From Janthinobacterium sp. 67 (GTDB lineage Bacteria; Pseudomonadota; Gammaproteobacteria; Burkholderiales; Burkholderiaceae_D): a DNA stretch of 64,000 nt. A program made the position numbers and the translations under genes. Where the stretch lies: positions 2,728,001 to 2,792,000 of the forward strand of contig NZ_PGES01000001.1 in assembly GCF_002797895.1 (NCBI RefSeq), given 5' to 3'. Below are positions 8,814 to 17,930 of the stretch, piece after piece (positions within the stretch are counted from its first letter, which is position 1; each line of letters starts with the position of its first letter). The notes below the pieces were generated by a model. The model was not told the origin of the DNA. It searched no databases and was given only the letters and a program-made list of their open reading frames with translations.

Positions 8814-9132
8814 CGACACCAGGCGCAAGGTGCCGCAGACGGCCGTCGCGCTGGCCTACCAGAGCGGCACGCCGGCGCCCAAGGTGGTGGCCAAGGGCAG
8901 CGGCCTGATCGCGGACCAGATCATCAGCACGGCGCGCGAACACGGCGTCTTCGTGCATGAATCGAAGGAGTTGGTGGCGCTGCTGATGGATGTCGACCTG
9001 GACCGCCAGATTCCGCCCGGCCTGTATCGGGCGATTGCGGAACTGCTGGCCTGGTTATATCATATTGAATCTGCGAATGGCGGGCCGATTCCGCCGCCGC
9101 CCGACACCAGCGTCAACCTCACCGATACATAG
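8806..9132 (+). CDS. Free-standing FlhB C-terminal domain protein (FlhX/YlqH type)
   Basis: A 108-aa protein that aligns with FlhB from just after its autocleavage site: here PQTAVALAY and APKVVAKGSGLIADQII, against THYAVALKY and APQVVAKG in the full FlhB of this window. The NPTH cleavage sequence and all membrane helices are missing. Similar short proteins (YlqH in Bacillus, FlhX in Helicobacter) are known, and FlhX can stand in for the cleaved FlhB C-terminus. AGGAG (8795-8799) sits six bases before the ATG. It is coupled to the fliK-like gene upstream and followed by ycgR. Confidence 0.85.
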   Translation: MLDDTRRKVPQTAVALAYQSGTPAPKVVAKGSGLIADQIISTAREHGVFVHESKELVALLMDVDLDRQIPPGLYRAIAELLAWLYHIESANGGPIPPPPDTSVNLTDT

Positions 9133-9142
9133 ACAGGCATCA

Positions 9143-9904
9143 ATGCAAGCACATATTATGGATTCCGGCCTCGAAAACTGGCATGATTTTGAAGTGGAAT
9201 CGCGGCGGGAAATCATCGCCTTGCTGCGCGGCATCAGCGAAAAGAACCAGCTGATCCGCATGCTGATCCACGGTGAATCCGATGTGTGCGTCACGTCCAT
9301 CCTGGAAGTCGATGCCGACCACAATACCGTCATCCTCGACCGTTCCGTGAATGCCGACCAGAACCGGCGCATGGTGGCCGCCACCGGCATTTCGTTTGAA
9401 ACCTCGCTCGACAAGATCCGCATCCTGTTTGCCAGCGCCCTGGTGGAAGAGTGCAATTACGGCGGCACGCCCGCCCTGAAAATTGCCATTCCAGAAACAC
9501 TGATCCGCTTGCAGCGGCGCGAGTACTACCGCATGACGACGCCCGTGAGCAATCCCGTGCGCGTCTCGATTCCCCTGCCGCCCTCGCTCGGTGGCGCCGA
9601 CACGCTGTTCCCGCTGGCCGACATCAGCTGCGGCGGCATTGCCATCCTCGACAATAAACTGATGCTGGGCGAAACCATCGGCAGGGACTATCCCGGCTGC
9701 CGCATCGACTTGCCTGACGTCGGCATCGTCACCGCGACCTTGCAAATTCGCAATTCGCTGGACATGACCCTGCTGAACAACAAGCTGAACCGCCGCCTCG
9801 GCTGCCAGTTCGTCGACCTGCCGCGCAGCATGCTGGCGCACGTGCAGCGCTATATCACGCGTCTTGAACGCGAGCGGAATGCTCGCATGGCTGGGTTGGG
9901 CTGA
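9143..9904 (+). CDS. ycgR: Flagellar brake protein YcgR (PilZ domain)
   Basis: A 253-aa c-di-GMP receptor expected to bind the flagellar motor and slow it. It has the N-terminal YcgR domain (about 15-120) and a C-terminal PilZ domain. The PilZ ligand motif is visible as RRxxxR (RREYYR within LQRREYYRMTTP) and DISCGG, matching (D/N)xSxxG. It lies 10 bases after flhX and is the last gene of this plus-strand run. The ATG at 9143 has a weak CAGG; a second ATG at 9158 is possible. With the GGDEF gene at the start of the window it gives a maker and a reader of c-di-GMP at one locus. Confidence 0.93.
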   Translation: MQAHIMDSGLENWHDFEVESRREIIALLRGISEKNQLIRMLIHGESDVCVTSILEVDADHNTVILDRSVNADQNRRMVAATGISFETSLDKIRILFASALVEECNYGGTPALKIAIPETLIRLQRREYYRMTTPVSNPVRVSIPLPPSLGGADTLFPLADISCGGIAILDNKLMLGETIGRDYPGCRIDLPDVGIVTATLQIRNSLDMTLLNNKLNRRLGCQFVDLPRSMLAHVQRYITRLERERNARMAGLG

Positions 9905-9935
9905 TATTCAGTTAAGTTAACCCAAAACGACGACT

Positions 9936-9976
9936 GGGGTCGAACGGGGACGCCGAGTCCCTGAGGGTTCGACCCC
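9936..9976. repeat. Nested inverted repeat between convergent ycgR and fliE
   Basis: Outer arms GGGGTCGAAC (9936-9945) and GTTCGACCCC (9967-9976) are perfect over ten bases and enclose a smaller stem, GGGAC-GCCGA-GTCCC. It sits between two convergent genes, so it may stop transcription from both sides. It also resembles the GGGGTC...GACCCC repeats at 33.3 and 47.9 kb. Confidence 0.75.
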
Positions 9977-10002
9977 GGCCCTTGCGCTTGGGGTGCCATA
10001 AT

Positions 10003-10344
10003 TTAAACCTGCATATTCATGATGTCATGATATGCAGAAACCAGCTTGTTCCGCACCTGCACCGTCGCCTGGAATTCGATGCTCGACTTTTGCATCGATA
10101 CCATCACGTCCGACAGGCTGACCTTTTCGTCGCCCATGGTAAAACGCTGGCCCAGCGCCGATGACGCCTGTTGCGCGCCGCTCACGGAGTCGAGCGCGCT
10201 CTTGAAGGCATCGGCAAAATTCACCTTCGCCGCCGGCATCTCGGTCTGGATCGCCGGTATTTTCGCCTCCGGCCGCGTGGCCGCCGACTTCAGTTGCGCG
10301 ATCATCGCCTCGATCCTGCTGCTATCGATACCGCCTGTTTTCAC
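10003..10344 (-). CDS. fliE: Flagellar MS-ring/rod junction protein
   Basis: A 113-aa FliE, which joins the proximal rod to the MS ring and is needed to start type III export. The C-terminal family signature is clear: VSLSDVMVSMQKSSIEFQATVQVRNKLVSAYHDIMNMQV. The length is typical (about 105-115). It is transcribed away from fliF, with a 289-base shared regulatory gap, and converges on ycgR. Confidence 0.97.
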   Translation of the reverse strand: MKTGGIDSSRIEAMIAQLKSAATRPEAKIPAIQTEMPAAKVNFADAFKSALDSVSGAQQASSALGQRFTMGDEKVSLSDVMVSMQKSSIEFQATVQVRNKLVSAYHDIMNMQV

Positions 10345-10633
10345 TTTGCCTCCCGATTCTGGTCTGCTTCATATCTGTTCCATGCCTGTTGCACCCAGAG
10401 AACAAAACCCTGGCTTGCAAGGCAACGACGGGTACAATAACTTCCGTCACATGTTGCCAGGGTTCCACAATACCAGCGCCAACGCCAGCCGCTCGGCCGA
10501 GCAGGCGGCAAAAGCGCCTTCTATTTGGACGATTGAAGCGCGTGACAGTGGCGGATAATTCTGCATATCGCCCCCTCCTCCTGTGGAAGCGGCCCCCACT
10601 CAATACCCAATATACGCGCCCCGGAAGGCAATC

Positions 10634-12349
10634 ATGGCTGTAGCCGAAGAAATCGATGTGAACCGCATACCGCCGGAACCGGCGCCTGCCCGCTCGCCCG
10701 TGGAGTCCATCCAGGCGTTCGCCAAGACGCCGATGGGCAAGAATTTCCTGCGCGGCCTGGGCGTGGCGGCACTGGTCGCCATCGGCGTGGCGCTGTACAT
10801 GTGGAACCAGCCGCCCGAATACAAGGTCCTGTTCTCCAATTACACGGACCGCGACGGCGGCGCCATCACCGCTTCGCTGGACCAGCTGGGCATCAAGCAC
10901 AAGTTTTCCGAAGGGGGCGGCGCGATTCTCGTGCCGTCCGAGCAAGTCCACGATGCGCGCCTGAAACTGGCGGCGCAAGGCTTGCCCAAGGGCGGCAACG
11001 TGGGCTTCGAGCTGATGGAAAACCAGAAGCTGGGCGTGTCGCAATTTTTGGAACAGGTCAATTTCCAGCGCGCGCTCGAGGGCGAGCTGGCGAAATCGAT
11101 CGAATCCGTCTCCGCCGTCGATACGGCCAGAGTCCACCTGGCCCTGCCGAAACCATCCGTCTTCGTGCGCGAACAGCAAAAACCGACGGCGTCCGTGCTG
11201 CTGAACCTGCACCCGGGCCGCGGCCTCGACCAGCTGCAAGTGAGCGCCATCGTGCACCTGGTGGCGTCCAGCGTGCCGGAATTGCTGCCAATCAATGTCA
11301 CCGTCGTCGACCAGGCGGGCACCTTGCTGTCGAACCAGGAAAAGGACAAGGACCGCGCCAACGGCATCAAGAGCCTGGACCCGAACCAATTGAAGTACGT
11401 GCAGCAGTTGCAGCAAAGCGTGATCAAGCAGGTCGAATCGATCCTGCTGCCCATCGTCGGCGAAGGCAATGTGCGCGCCGAAGCGACGGCCGATGTCGAT
11501 TTCTCGCAAAGCGAGCAGGCGGCCGAAACCTACAAGCCCAATTCGCCGCCGGAAGCGTCCACCATCCGCAGCCAGCAAACGAGCGAATCGACGGGCGCAG
11601 GCAATGCCAACCCGTCCGGCGTGCCGGGCGCGCTGTCGAACCAGCCGCCAGGCGTGGCGACGGCACCGCTGACGGCCGAGGCGCCGGGCGCACCGGGCGG
11701 CACGCCGACGGCGCCGACACAGAAGGAATCGACGACGAATTATGAAGTCGACAAGACCGTGCGCTACGAGCAGAAGTCCATGGGCGGCTTGCGCCGCCTG
11801 TCGGTGGCCGTCGTCGTCAACTATCGCCGCAGCTTCGACAAGGATGGCAAGGTCACGGTCAAGCCGATTTCCCCTGCCGAAATGGTCCAGATCAATAACC
11901 TGGTCAAGGAAGCGATGGGCTACAACAAGGAACGCGGCGACAGCTTCAGCGTGGCCAACTCGCCCTTCGACGGCATCGACCGCGCGCCGGAAGGCAAGCT
12001 CGAGTGGTGGCGCGACCCGGCCAACTTGCCGCTGGCCAAGGAACTGGCGAAATTCCTCATCACGGCCCTGATCCTGCTGTATATCTTCATCAAGATCGTG
12101 CGTCCGATGCTGCGCCCCGTAATGCGCAAGATCGACGATTTCGGCGCCCCGCCGCCCGTCATCGAGCCGGAACTGGAGAAGACGGACGAAGAAAACGAAG
12201 TCCTGCTCAGCGAAGCGGAGCTGGAAGAGCTGGAAGAAGACACTGCCCGCGGTTATCGCGAAAACCTGGCGATGGCCAGGAAACTGGCGCAGGAAGACCC
12301 GCGCGTGGTGGCCAACGTGATCAAAGCATGGATAGGCAATAATGACTGA
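10634..12349 (+). CDS. fliF: Flagellar MS-ring protein
   Basis: The 571-aa ring in the inner membrane on which the motor is built. Two membrane helices frame a large periplasmic region: about 37-57 (RGLGVAALVAIGVALYMW) and about 473-495 (LITALILLYIFIKIV). Ring-building motifs follow the first helix (EYKVLFSNYTDRDGG; ALEGELAKSI). The cytoplasmic tail ends with acidic FliG-binding sequence and ARKLAQEDPRVVANVIKAWI. GGAAGG precedes the ATG at 10634. Its last eight bases overlap fliG. It is the first gene of fliFGHIJK. Confidence 0.98.
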   Translation: MAVAEEIDVNRIPPEPAPARSPVESIQAFAKTPMGKNFLRGLGVAALVAIGVALYMWNQPPEYKVLFSNYTDRDGGAITASLDQLGIKHKFSEGGGAILVPSEQVHDARLKLAAQGLPKGGNVGFELMENQKLGVSQFLEQVNFQRALEGELAKSIESVSAVDTARVHLALPKPSVFVREQQKPTASVLLNLHPGRGLDQLQVSAIVHLVASSVPELLPINVTVVDQAGTLLSNQEKDKDRANGIKSLDPNQLKYVQQLQQSVIKQVESILLPIVGEGNVRAEATADVDFSQSEQAAETYKPNSPPEASTIRSQQTSESTGAGNANPSGVPGALSNQPPGVATAPLTAEAPGAPGGTPTAPTQKESTTNYEVDKTVRYEQKSMGGLRRLSVAVVVNYRRSFDKDGKVTVKPISPAEMVQINNLVKEAMGYNKERGDSFSVANSPFDGIDRAPEGKLEWWRDPANLPLAKELAKFLITALILLYIFIKIVRPMLRPVMRKIDDFGAPPPVIEPELEKTDEENEVLLSEAELEELEEDTARGYRENLAMARKLAQEDPRVVANVIKAWIGNND

Positions 12350-13340
12350 GACAACGGGACTGCAAAAAGCGTCCATCCTGATGCTGGCACTGGGCGAGAG
12401 CGAAGCGGCCGAAGTGATGAAATTCCTCGGCCCGCGCGAAGTGCTGAAACTGGGCGCCGCCATGGCCACCATGAAGGGCATCGCGCACGAGCAGGTGGTC
12501 GAAGTGCTCGACGACTTCCGCGCGCAGACGGAACTCAATTCCACCGTCGGCCTCGATTCGGACGAATACATCCGGCAAGTGCTGACCAAGGCGCTGGGCG
12601 ACGACAAGGCGTCCGTGCTGCTGTCGCGCATCCTGGGCGGCAAGGATGCGTCCGGCATCGAATCGCTGAAATGGATGGATTCGCAATCCGTGTCCGAGCT
12701 GATCCGCAACGAGCACCCGCAGATCATCGCCACCATCCTCGTCCACCTGGAACGCGACCAGGCGTGCGAAATCCTCGGCCATTTCACGGACCGTTTGCGC
12801 AACGACGTGGTGCTGCGCATCGCCACCCTGGACGGCGTGCAGCCGGCCGCCTTGCGCGAACTCAACGACGTGCTGACGAAACTGCTGTCGGGTAACGAAA
12901 ACATCAAGAAATCGTCGCTGGGCGGCGTGCGCGCGGCGGCCGAGATCCTGAACTTCATGAGCGGCGAGCAGGAAGGCTCCGTCATGGACAACATCAAGAA
13001 CTACGACAACGACATGGCGCAAAAGATCATGGACGAAATGTTCGTGTTCGACAACGTGATCGATATCGACGACCGGGGCATCCAGCTGCTGCTGCGCGAA
13101 GTGCAGTCGGAAATGCTGATCATCGCCCTGAAAGGCGCCTCGCAAGAGCTGCGCGACAAGATCTTCAAGAACATGTCGCAGCGCGCCGGCGAAATGATGC
13201 GCGAAGACCTCGAATCGAAAGGCCCCGTGCGCCTGTCGGAAGTGGAATCGCAGCAGAAACAGATCCTGCAGATCGTGCGCCGCCTGGCGGACGAGGGGCA
13301 GATTGTCCTAGGCGGAAAAGGCGAGGATTCGTTTGTCTAA
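12342..13340 (+). CDS. fliG: Flagellar motor switch protein FliG
   Basis: A 332-aa rotor protein linking FliF to FliM and contacting the stator. The middle domain carries NEHPQIIATILVHLERDQA, the EHPQ motif for FliM binding. The C-terminal domain carries the charged helix (ELRDKIFKNMSQRAGEMMRED) that meets the stator. It overlaps fliF by eight bases and fliH by eight, indicating translational coupling. Confidence 0.98.
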   Translation: MTETTGLQKASILMLALGESEAAEVMKFLGPREVLKLGAAMATMKGIAHEQVVEVLDDFRAQTELNSTVGLDSDEYIRQVLTKALGDDKASVLLSRILGGKDASGIESLKWMDSQSVSELIRNEHPQIIATILVHLERDQACEILGHFTDRLRNDVVLRIATLDGVQPAALRELNDVLTKLLSGNENIKKSSLGGVRAAAEILNFMSGEQEGSVMDNIKNYDNDMAQKIMDEMFVFDNVIDIDDRGIQLLLREVQSEMLIIALKGASQELRDKIFKNMSQRAGEMMREDLESKGPVRLSEVESQQKQILQIVRRLADEGQIVLGGKGEDSFV

Positions 13341-14085
13341 TTTGATTCCCAAAGAGCAGCAAACCGCCTACCAGCGCTGGGAAATGACCTCGTTTGGCGA
13401 CGAACGTCCCAGCGTGGTGGCGGCGCGCAAGCTGCTGGAACCGGATCCGGAACCCGAGCTCGACCCGTTTGCGGAAATGCACGAGGAAGAGCTGGCCCCG
13501 CCGCTCGAATACCCGACGCAGGAAGAACTCGACGCCATCCGCGAGGAAGCGCGCGCCACGGCCTTCGAGGAAGGCCGCGCGGCCGGCTATGCGGAAGGCC
13601 ATGCGGCCGGGCATGCCGATGGCCATGCCGAGTCGTATGCGCAAGGCAAGGCGGCCTCCGCCGTGGAACTGGCGCACCTGCAGACCATCGCCGTCGACTT
13701 CGGCACGGCCGTACACCAGGCCGACGAACTGATCGCCAACGACGTGATGGAACTGGCCCTGCAGCTGGCCAAGGGCATGCTCAAGACTGCCTTGCCCGTG
13801 CGCCCCGAACTGATGCTGCCCGTGGTGCGCGAAGCCATCGAATACTTGCCCGTGCTGCAACAACCGGCCTTGCTGATGCTCAACCCGGAAGATGCGCAAG
13901 TGGTGCGCGACGGCATCGGCGATGAGCTCGACAAGGGCGGCTGGCGCGTCATCGAAGACCCCAGCGTGGAACGCGGCGGTTGCAAGATCGACACGGCCAG
14001 CAACCAGATCGACGCGCAAAGCTCCACCCGCTGGCAGCGCCTGACGCATGCGCTGGGCAAGGACCTGGACTGGCTGGCGCCGTGA
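13333..14085 (+). CDS. fliH: Flagellar export ATPase regulator FliH
   Basis: A 250-aa stalk that regulates the FliI ATPase and docks it at the export gate. Residues about 77-107 contain the (A/G)xxxG repeats typical of FliH ([19 protein letters not shown]). The C-terminal FliI-binding domain contains [20 protein letters not shown] and [14 protein letters not shown]. The start appears to be TTG at 13333, with GAGGA five bases upstream, inside the end of fliG. A long acidic Pro/Glu stretch (36-65) is unusual but consistent with a disordered N-terminus. Confidence 0.95.
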   Translation: MSNLIPKEQQTAYQRWEMTSFGDERPSVVAARKLLEPDPEPELDPFAEMHEEELAPPLEYPTQEELDAIREEARATAFEEGRAAGYAEGHAAGHADGHAESYAQGKAASAVELAHLQTIAVDFGTAVHQADELIANDVMELALQLAKGMLKTALPVRPELMLPVVREAIEYLPVLQQPALLMLNPEDAQVVRDGIGDELDKGGWRVIEDPSVERGGCKIDTASNQIDAQSSTRWQRLTHALGKDLDWLAP

Positions 14086-15491
14086 GCGATCCCGTCAAAG
14101 GCCCCACTGCCCATGCGGCGCGCTGGCGCGCCTACCTGAACGACTGTTCGGCCGTCGTCGGCTTCGTGGAACCGATGCAAATCTCGGGCCGGGTCACGCG
14201 CGTGGCCGGCCTGGTGATGGAAGCCGTGGGCCTGCGCCTGGCCGTCGGCGCCGCCTGCACCGTGCCGCTGCCCAATGGCGGCCGGGTCGAAGCGGAAGTG
14301 GTGGGCTTTGAAGGCGACCGCCTGTTCCTGATGCCGCAAAGCGACGTCGAAGGCATCGTGCCCGGCACGCGCGTGTTTTCCGTCGAACCGGCCATCCCCC
14401 GCCCCGGCAGCGTGGCGCACCCGCGTCGCCGCCCGAGCGACCGCGCGCGCCACCTGCCCGTGGGTCCGCAACTGCTGGGTCGCGTGCTCGACGGCGCGGG
14501 ACGGCCGCTCGACCAGCTCGGTCCGCTGCACACGGTCGACAGCGCCCCCATCAATGTCCGCCCCGCCAATCCCTTGGGCCGCGCGCCCATCGTCGATACC
14601 TTGGACGTGGGCGTGCGCTCGATCAACGCCATGCTGACCGTGGGCCGTGGTCAGCGCATGGGCCTGTTCGCCGGTTCCGGTGTCGGTAAAAGCGTGCTGC
14701 TGGGCATGATGGCCCGCTACACGGAGGCGGACGTGATCGTCGTCGGCCTGATCGGCGAACGGGGCCGCGAGGTGAAGGAATTCATCGAGCAGATTCTCGG
14801 CGCCGAAGGTCTGGCCCGCTCCGTCGTCGTGGCCGCGCCGGCCGACACGCCGCCCCTGATGCGCCTGCAAGGGGCCGCGTATGCGACGGCGATTGCCGAA
14901 CACTTCCGCGACCAGGGGCAAAACGTGCTGCTGATCATGGATTCGCTGACCCGCTACGCCATGGCGCAGCGCGAAATAGCCCTGGCCATCGGCGAGCCGC
15001 CCGCCACCAAGGGCTATCCGCCGTCCGTCTTCGCCAAGCTGCCCGTGCTCGTGGAACGGGCCGGCAATGGCGAAGAAGGCGGCGGCTCGATCACGGCCTT
15101 CTACACCGTGCTGACCGAGGGCGATGACCAGCAGGACCCGATCGCCGACTCGGCGCGCGCGATTCTCGATGGCCACATCGTGCTCAACCGCCGCCTGGCC
15201 GAAGCGGGACATTATCCCGCCATCGACATCGAGCAATCGATTTCGCGCGCGGCCCACTCGATCACCACGCACGAGCACCAGCAGCAGGCGCGCAAGCTGA
15301 AACAGCTGTATTCGCGCTATGAACGCAGCCGCGACCTGATCAGCGTGGGCGCCTACAGCGCCGGCACCGACCCCGTGCTGGACCAGGCCATCGCCCTGCA
15401 TGAAAAGATCGAGGCGTTTTTGCAACAGCAAATCACGGAGCGGGTCAGCATGGACGAGAGCTTGGGGCAACTTACCGCTCTATTCGACTGA
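14082..15491 (+). CDS. fliI: Flagellum-specific export ATPase
   Basis: A 469-aa F1-beta-like ATPase that powers and primes flagellar export. Walker A GSGVGKS is at residues 198-204; Walker B lies in [22 protein letters not shown], and [14 protein letters not shown] follows. The start is GTG at 14082 in a GTGA overlap with the fliH stop, matching the usual length (about 450-470). An upstream ATG in the same frame is inside fliH and would add 34 unrelated residues. Confidence 0.98.
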   Translation: MSDPVKGPTAHAARWRAYLNDCSAVVGFVEPMQISGRVTRVAGLVMEAVGLRLAVGAACTVPLPNGGRVEAEVVGFEGDRLFLMPQSDVEGIVPGTRVFSVEPAIPRPGSVAHPRRRPSDRARHLPVGPQLLGRVLDGAGRPLDQLGPLHTVDSAPINVRPANPLGRAPIVDTLDVGVRSINAMLTVGRGQRMGLFAGSGVGKSVLLGMMARYTEADVIVVGLIGERGREVKEFIEQILGAEGLARSVVVAAPADTPPLMRLQGAAYATAIAEHFRDQGQNVLLIMDSLTRYAMAQREIALAIGEPPATKGYPPSVFAKLPVLVERAGNGEEGGGSITAFYTVLTEGDDQQDPIADSARAILDGHIVLNRRLAEAGHYPAIDIEQSISRAAHSITTHEHQQQARKLKQLYSRYERSRDLISVGAYSAGTDPVLDQAIALHEKIEAFLQQQITERVSMDESLGQLTALFD

Positions 15492-15523
15492 TTAGGACTT
15501 GCATAGCGGGAATATAATCAGCC

Positions 15524-15964
15524 ATGGCTTCTCCTTCCCAACTTGCAACCCTGATCGACCTCGCCCAGCGCGAAACGGACGATTGCGCCAAGCGCCTGGG
15601 CGCGGCCCTGAAAGCGCTCGACGATTGCCGCCAGAAGCTCGACATGCTGTCCGGCTACCGCGACGACTATGCCCAGCGCTTCGAGGCGAGCATGAGCAAC
15701 GGCATCACGCCCATGGCTTACCGCAACTTCCAGGCATTCATGACCAAGCTCGACAGCGCCATCATGGGCCAGCAGCAAGTGGTCGAGCATGCGCAAGCGC
15801 GCAGCGACAATGAAAAGATGCGCTGGCAACTGGCCGAACGCAAGCGCATGTCCTACACCACCCTGAACAACCGGGCGCAGGAACAGGCGCTGAAGCTGGA
15901 AAACAAGCGCGACCAGAAGGCAATGGATGAGCACGCGGCGCGACAAGCCTATTACAAACGCTAA
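15524..15964 (+). CDS. fliJ: Flagellar export chaperone-escort FliJ
   Basis: A 146-aa FliJ, a coiled coil like the F1 gamma subunit, which fits in the FliI ring and recycles chaperones. It is fully helical: LIDLAQRETDDCAKRLGAALKALDDCRQKLDML and a long C-terminal charged helix ending YYKR. It lies 32 bases after fliI and 19 before fliK. Confidence 0.93.
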   Translation: MASPSQLATLIDLAQRETDDCAKRLGAALKALDDCRQKLDMLSGYRDDYAQRFEASMSNGITPMAYRNFQAFMTKLDSAIMGQQQVVEHAQARSDNEKMRWQLAERKRMSYTTLNNRAQEQALKLENKRDQKAMDEHAARQAYYKR

Positions 15965-15983
15965 GCAACACTAAGGCAGCATC

Positions 15984-17225
15984 ATGCAAACCCAGCCAAC
16001 CCCGATTTCCCAGATTATCTCGCCGAACGCCACGCCGGGCGCCGCCAACCGCAGCCAGCCGTCCACCAGCGGCGCGGCGGGCGACTTCCAGCGCACCCTG
16101 AACCGCCAGATCGAACAACGCCAGGCCAGCCGCAACGTGGCGCAAACGCCAGCGCCAGCGCCGGCGGCCCGTCCTGCCAGCCCTGCGGCCACGCCAGCGC
16201 CCGCCAATGAAGCAAAGCCGGCGCAGGCGGGCACCGAGCAGGCGGCCAGCAGCGACCAGCCGCCCGCGCCAGTTGCCGAGGCCGCCACACAAGCCGCCGC
16301 CGATGGTTCCGGCACCACGGCCGAGGCCAGCGCGCCCGCAGCCCCCGTCGAGACAACACCGCCGCCAGCCGATCCGGCCGCCGCGATGCTGGCCCTCGTG
16401 GGCAGCATCCAGCTGGCCATCCAGCCGCCAGCGGCCAAGGCCGCGACGGAACTGCCCGTGCGCGCCGCCAGCGTCAAAGCCGACGGCAAGGGCCTGGCAA
16501 CGGGACCATTGGCCGCCGCCACCGCCGCCGCAGTGCAAACCGACAGCGGCGACTTTGCCGACAGCCTGGGCAAGGCAGCCGCCACGCGTGGCGCCAGCGT
16601 GCCGGCAGGCAAGACCGAACCGGGCAAGCTGGCCATCGACGCGCAGCTGGCGGCGACCGCCAAGGCGGGCAGCGCCGCGGCCGAAGCTATCCTCAAGGAA
16701 ATGCCTGCCGACCTGAGCCGCCTGGCGGCCCAGTTGCAGCCGAGCACGCTGCAACAGCCCGCGGCCGCCGTGGCCGTGCCGGCCGACAAGCTGACGGGCC
16801 GCGTCGGCACGCCGGCCTGGGACCAGCAACTGGGACAGAAAGTCGTGTGGATGGCGGCCGGCGGCGACCAGAGCGCCACCCTGACCCTGAATCCGCCCGA
16901 CCTGGGGCCCGTGCAAGTGGTCCTGACGGTCACCAATGACCAGGCCGATGCCGCCTTCATGTCGGCCCAGCCGGAAGTACGCCAGGCGCTGGAAGCGGCC
17001 ATGCCGCGCCTGCGCGAGATGATGAGCGAAGCGGGCATTGCCTTCGGCAGCGCCACCGTCTCGGCTGGCACGCCGGAACAGCAAAACAATGGCGAACGGG
17101 CCGCCTCGGGCGAACGCCGTGGCAATGGCCAGGGCGGCGGCATCTCCGGTGGCGAGATCGCCATCGCGCCGGCGGCAGGCGGACGCAGCCGGCCCAGCCT
17201 GAGTGCTGTGGATACCTTTGCCTGA
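15984..17225 (+). CDS. fliK: Flagellar hook-length control protein FliK
   Basis: A 413-aa secreted ruler that measures the hook and switches FlhB specificity. The first 270 residues are Ala/Pro-rich and poorly conserved, as expected. The C-terminal switch domain (about 270-360) has the signature WDQQLGQKVVWMAAGGDQ, ATLTLNPPDLGPVQVVLTV and REMMSEAGI. It is the last gene of the fliFGHIJK unit. Compared with the FliK-like protein at 7635-8813, this is the canonical copy. Confidence 0.96.
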   Translation: MQTQPTPISQIISPNATPGAANRSQPSTSGAAGDFQRTLNRQIEQRQASRNVAQTPAPAPAARPASPAATPAPANEAKPAQAGTEQAASSDQPPAPVAEAATQAAADGSGTTAEASAPAAPVETTPPPADPAAAMLALVGSIQLAIQPPAAKAATELPVRAASVKADGKGLATGPLAAATAAAVQTDSGDFADSLGKAAATRGASVPAGKTEPGKLAIDAQLAATAKAGSAAAEAILKEMPADLSRLAAQLQPSTLQQPAAAVAVPADKLTGRVGTPAWDQQLGQKVVWMAAGGDQSATLTLNPPDLGPVQVVLTVTNDQADAAFMSAQPEVRQALEAAMPRLREMMSEAGIAFGSATVSAGTPEQQNNGERAASGERRGNGQGGGISGGEIAIAPAAGGRSRPSLSAVDTFA

Positions 17226-17322
17226 TGACAATTCGTCGTCCGCAGGCCACAGGCGCGCCCCACGGCATAACTTTTCGTATAAAAACAGCGAGTTGAAGGC
17301 GCTTCCTCCCTCTTTTCACCGC

Positions 17323-17349
17323 ATCCTTCTGCGCAGAATTTGCCGATAA
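17323..17349 (+). promoter_or_regulatory. Possible FliA-type promoter before fliL
   Basis: A perfect -10 GCCGATAA is at 17342-17349, 62 bases before the fliL ATG. The -35 position holds ATCC rather than TAAA, so this is either a weak sigma-28 promoter or a chance match. It would separate fliL-R from fliF-K. Confidence 0.4.
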
Positions 17350-17411
17350 TGACATAATGGCGTCGTGATCCACTTCCATGCACTCGAGTACCATTGAAAG
17401 CAAATCCAAAA

Positions 17412-17924
17412 ATGAAAGCAGATCCGAAAGCAGATGCAGGCCTGGCCCCCGCCGGCGCCTCGAAAAAGAAGCTTCTGATCATAGTGCTGGCCGCGGTGCT
17501 GGTCGCCGGCGGCATTGGCGGCGGTGCCGCCTGGTACTTCCTGCATGGCAAGGCCGATAAAGAAGAAGCGGCGCCCAGCAAGAAGAAACATGCCGCTTCG
17601 AAAGCAGGTCCGCCCGTTTTCGTGCCCATCGATGCCTTCACCGTGAACTTGCAGCCGGAAAATGGCGAGCAATATCTGCAGATCGCGTTTACCCTGCAGG
17701 TGGGCACGCCGGAAGAGATGGATAGCATCAAGCTGAACATGCCGAAGGTGCGCAGCCGCTTGCTGTTGCTGCTGTCCGGCAAGAAGGCGTCCGAACTCAA
17801 TACCGTGGAAGGCAAACAGCAACTGGCGGCCGAAATCATCAATCAGGTGAACCAGCCGTTCGAAGACAAAGGGCCGGAGCAGGACGTGACGGACGTATTA
17901 TTTACCGCATTCATCATTCAATAA
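17412..17924 (+). CDS. fliL: Flagellar basal body-associated protein FliL
   Basis: A 170-aa protein near the stator, involved in stator function. It has one N-terminal membrane helix (about 21-43, LLIIVLAAVLVAGGIGGG) after a Lys-rich tail, a Lys-rich linker, and a periplasmic FliL domain (FVPIDAFTVNLQP ... GKQQLAAEIINQVNQPF, ending TAFIIQ). The ATG at 17412 is preferred; an in-frame TTG at 17394 would add six residues. Neither has a strong ribosome binding site. fliM follows after six bases. Confidence 0.95.
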   Translation: MKADPKADAGLAPAGASKKKLLIIVLAAVLVAGGIGGGAAWYFLHGKADKEEAAPSKKKHAASKAGPPVFVPIDAFTVNLQPENGEQYLQIAFTLQVGTPEEMDSIKLNMPKVRSRLLLLLSGKKASELNTVEGKQQLAAEIINQVNQPFEDKGPEQDVTDVLFTAFIIQ

Positions 17925-17930
17925 GCAGCC

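Noticed and set aside
10345..10633. Sigma-54 promoter in the fliE-fliF gap
   Set aside because: I looked for TGGCAC-N5-TTGCA on both strands and found no acceptable match. The gap has no other feature I can support.
10322..12997. 891-aa open frame antisense to fliF and fliG
   Set aside because: High-GC coding DNA often leaves the opposite strand open. The translation is low-complexity His/Arg/Gln-rich, has no known domain, and lies fully opposite well-conserved genes.
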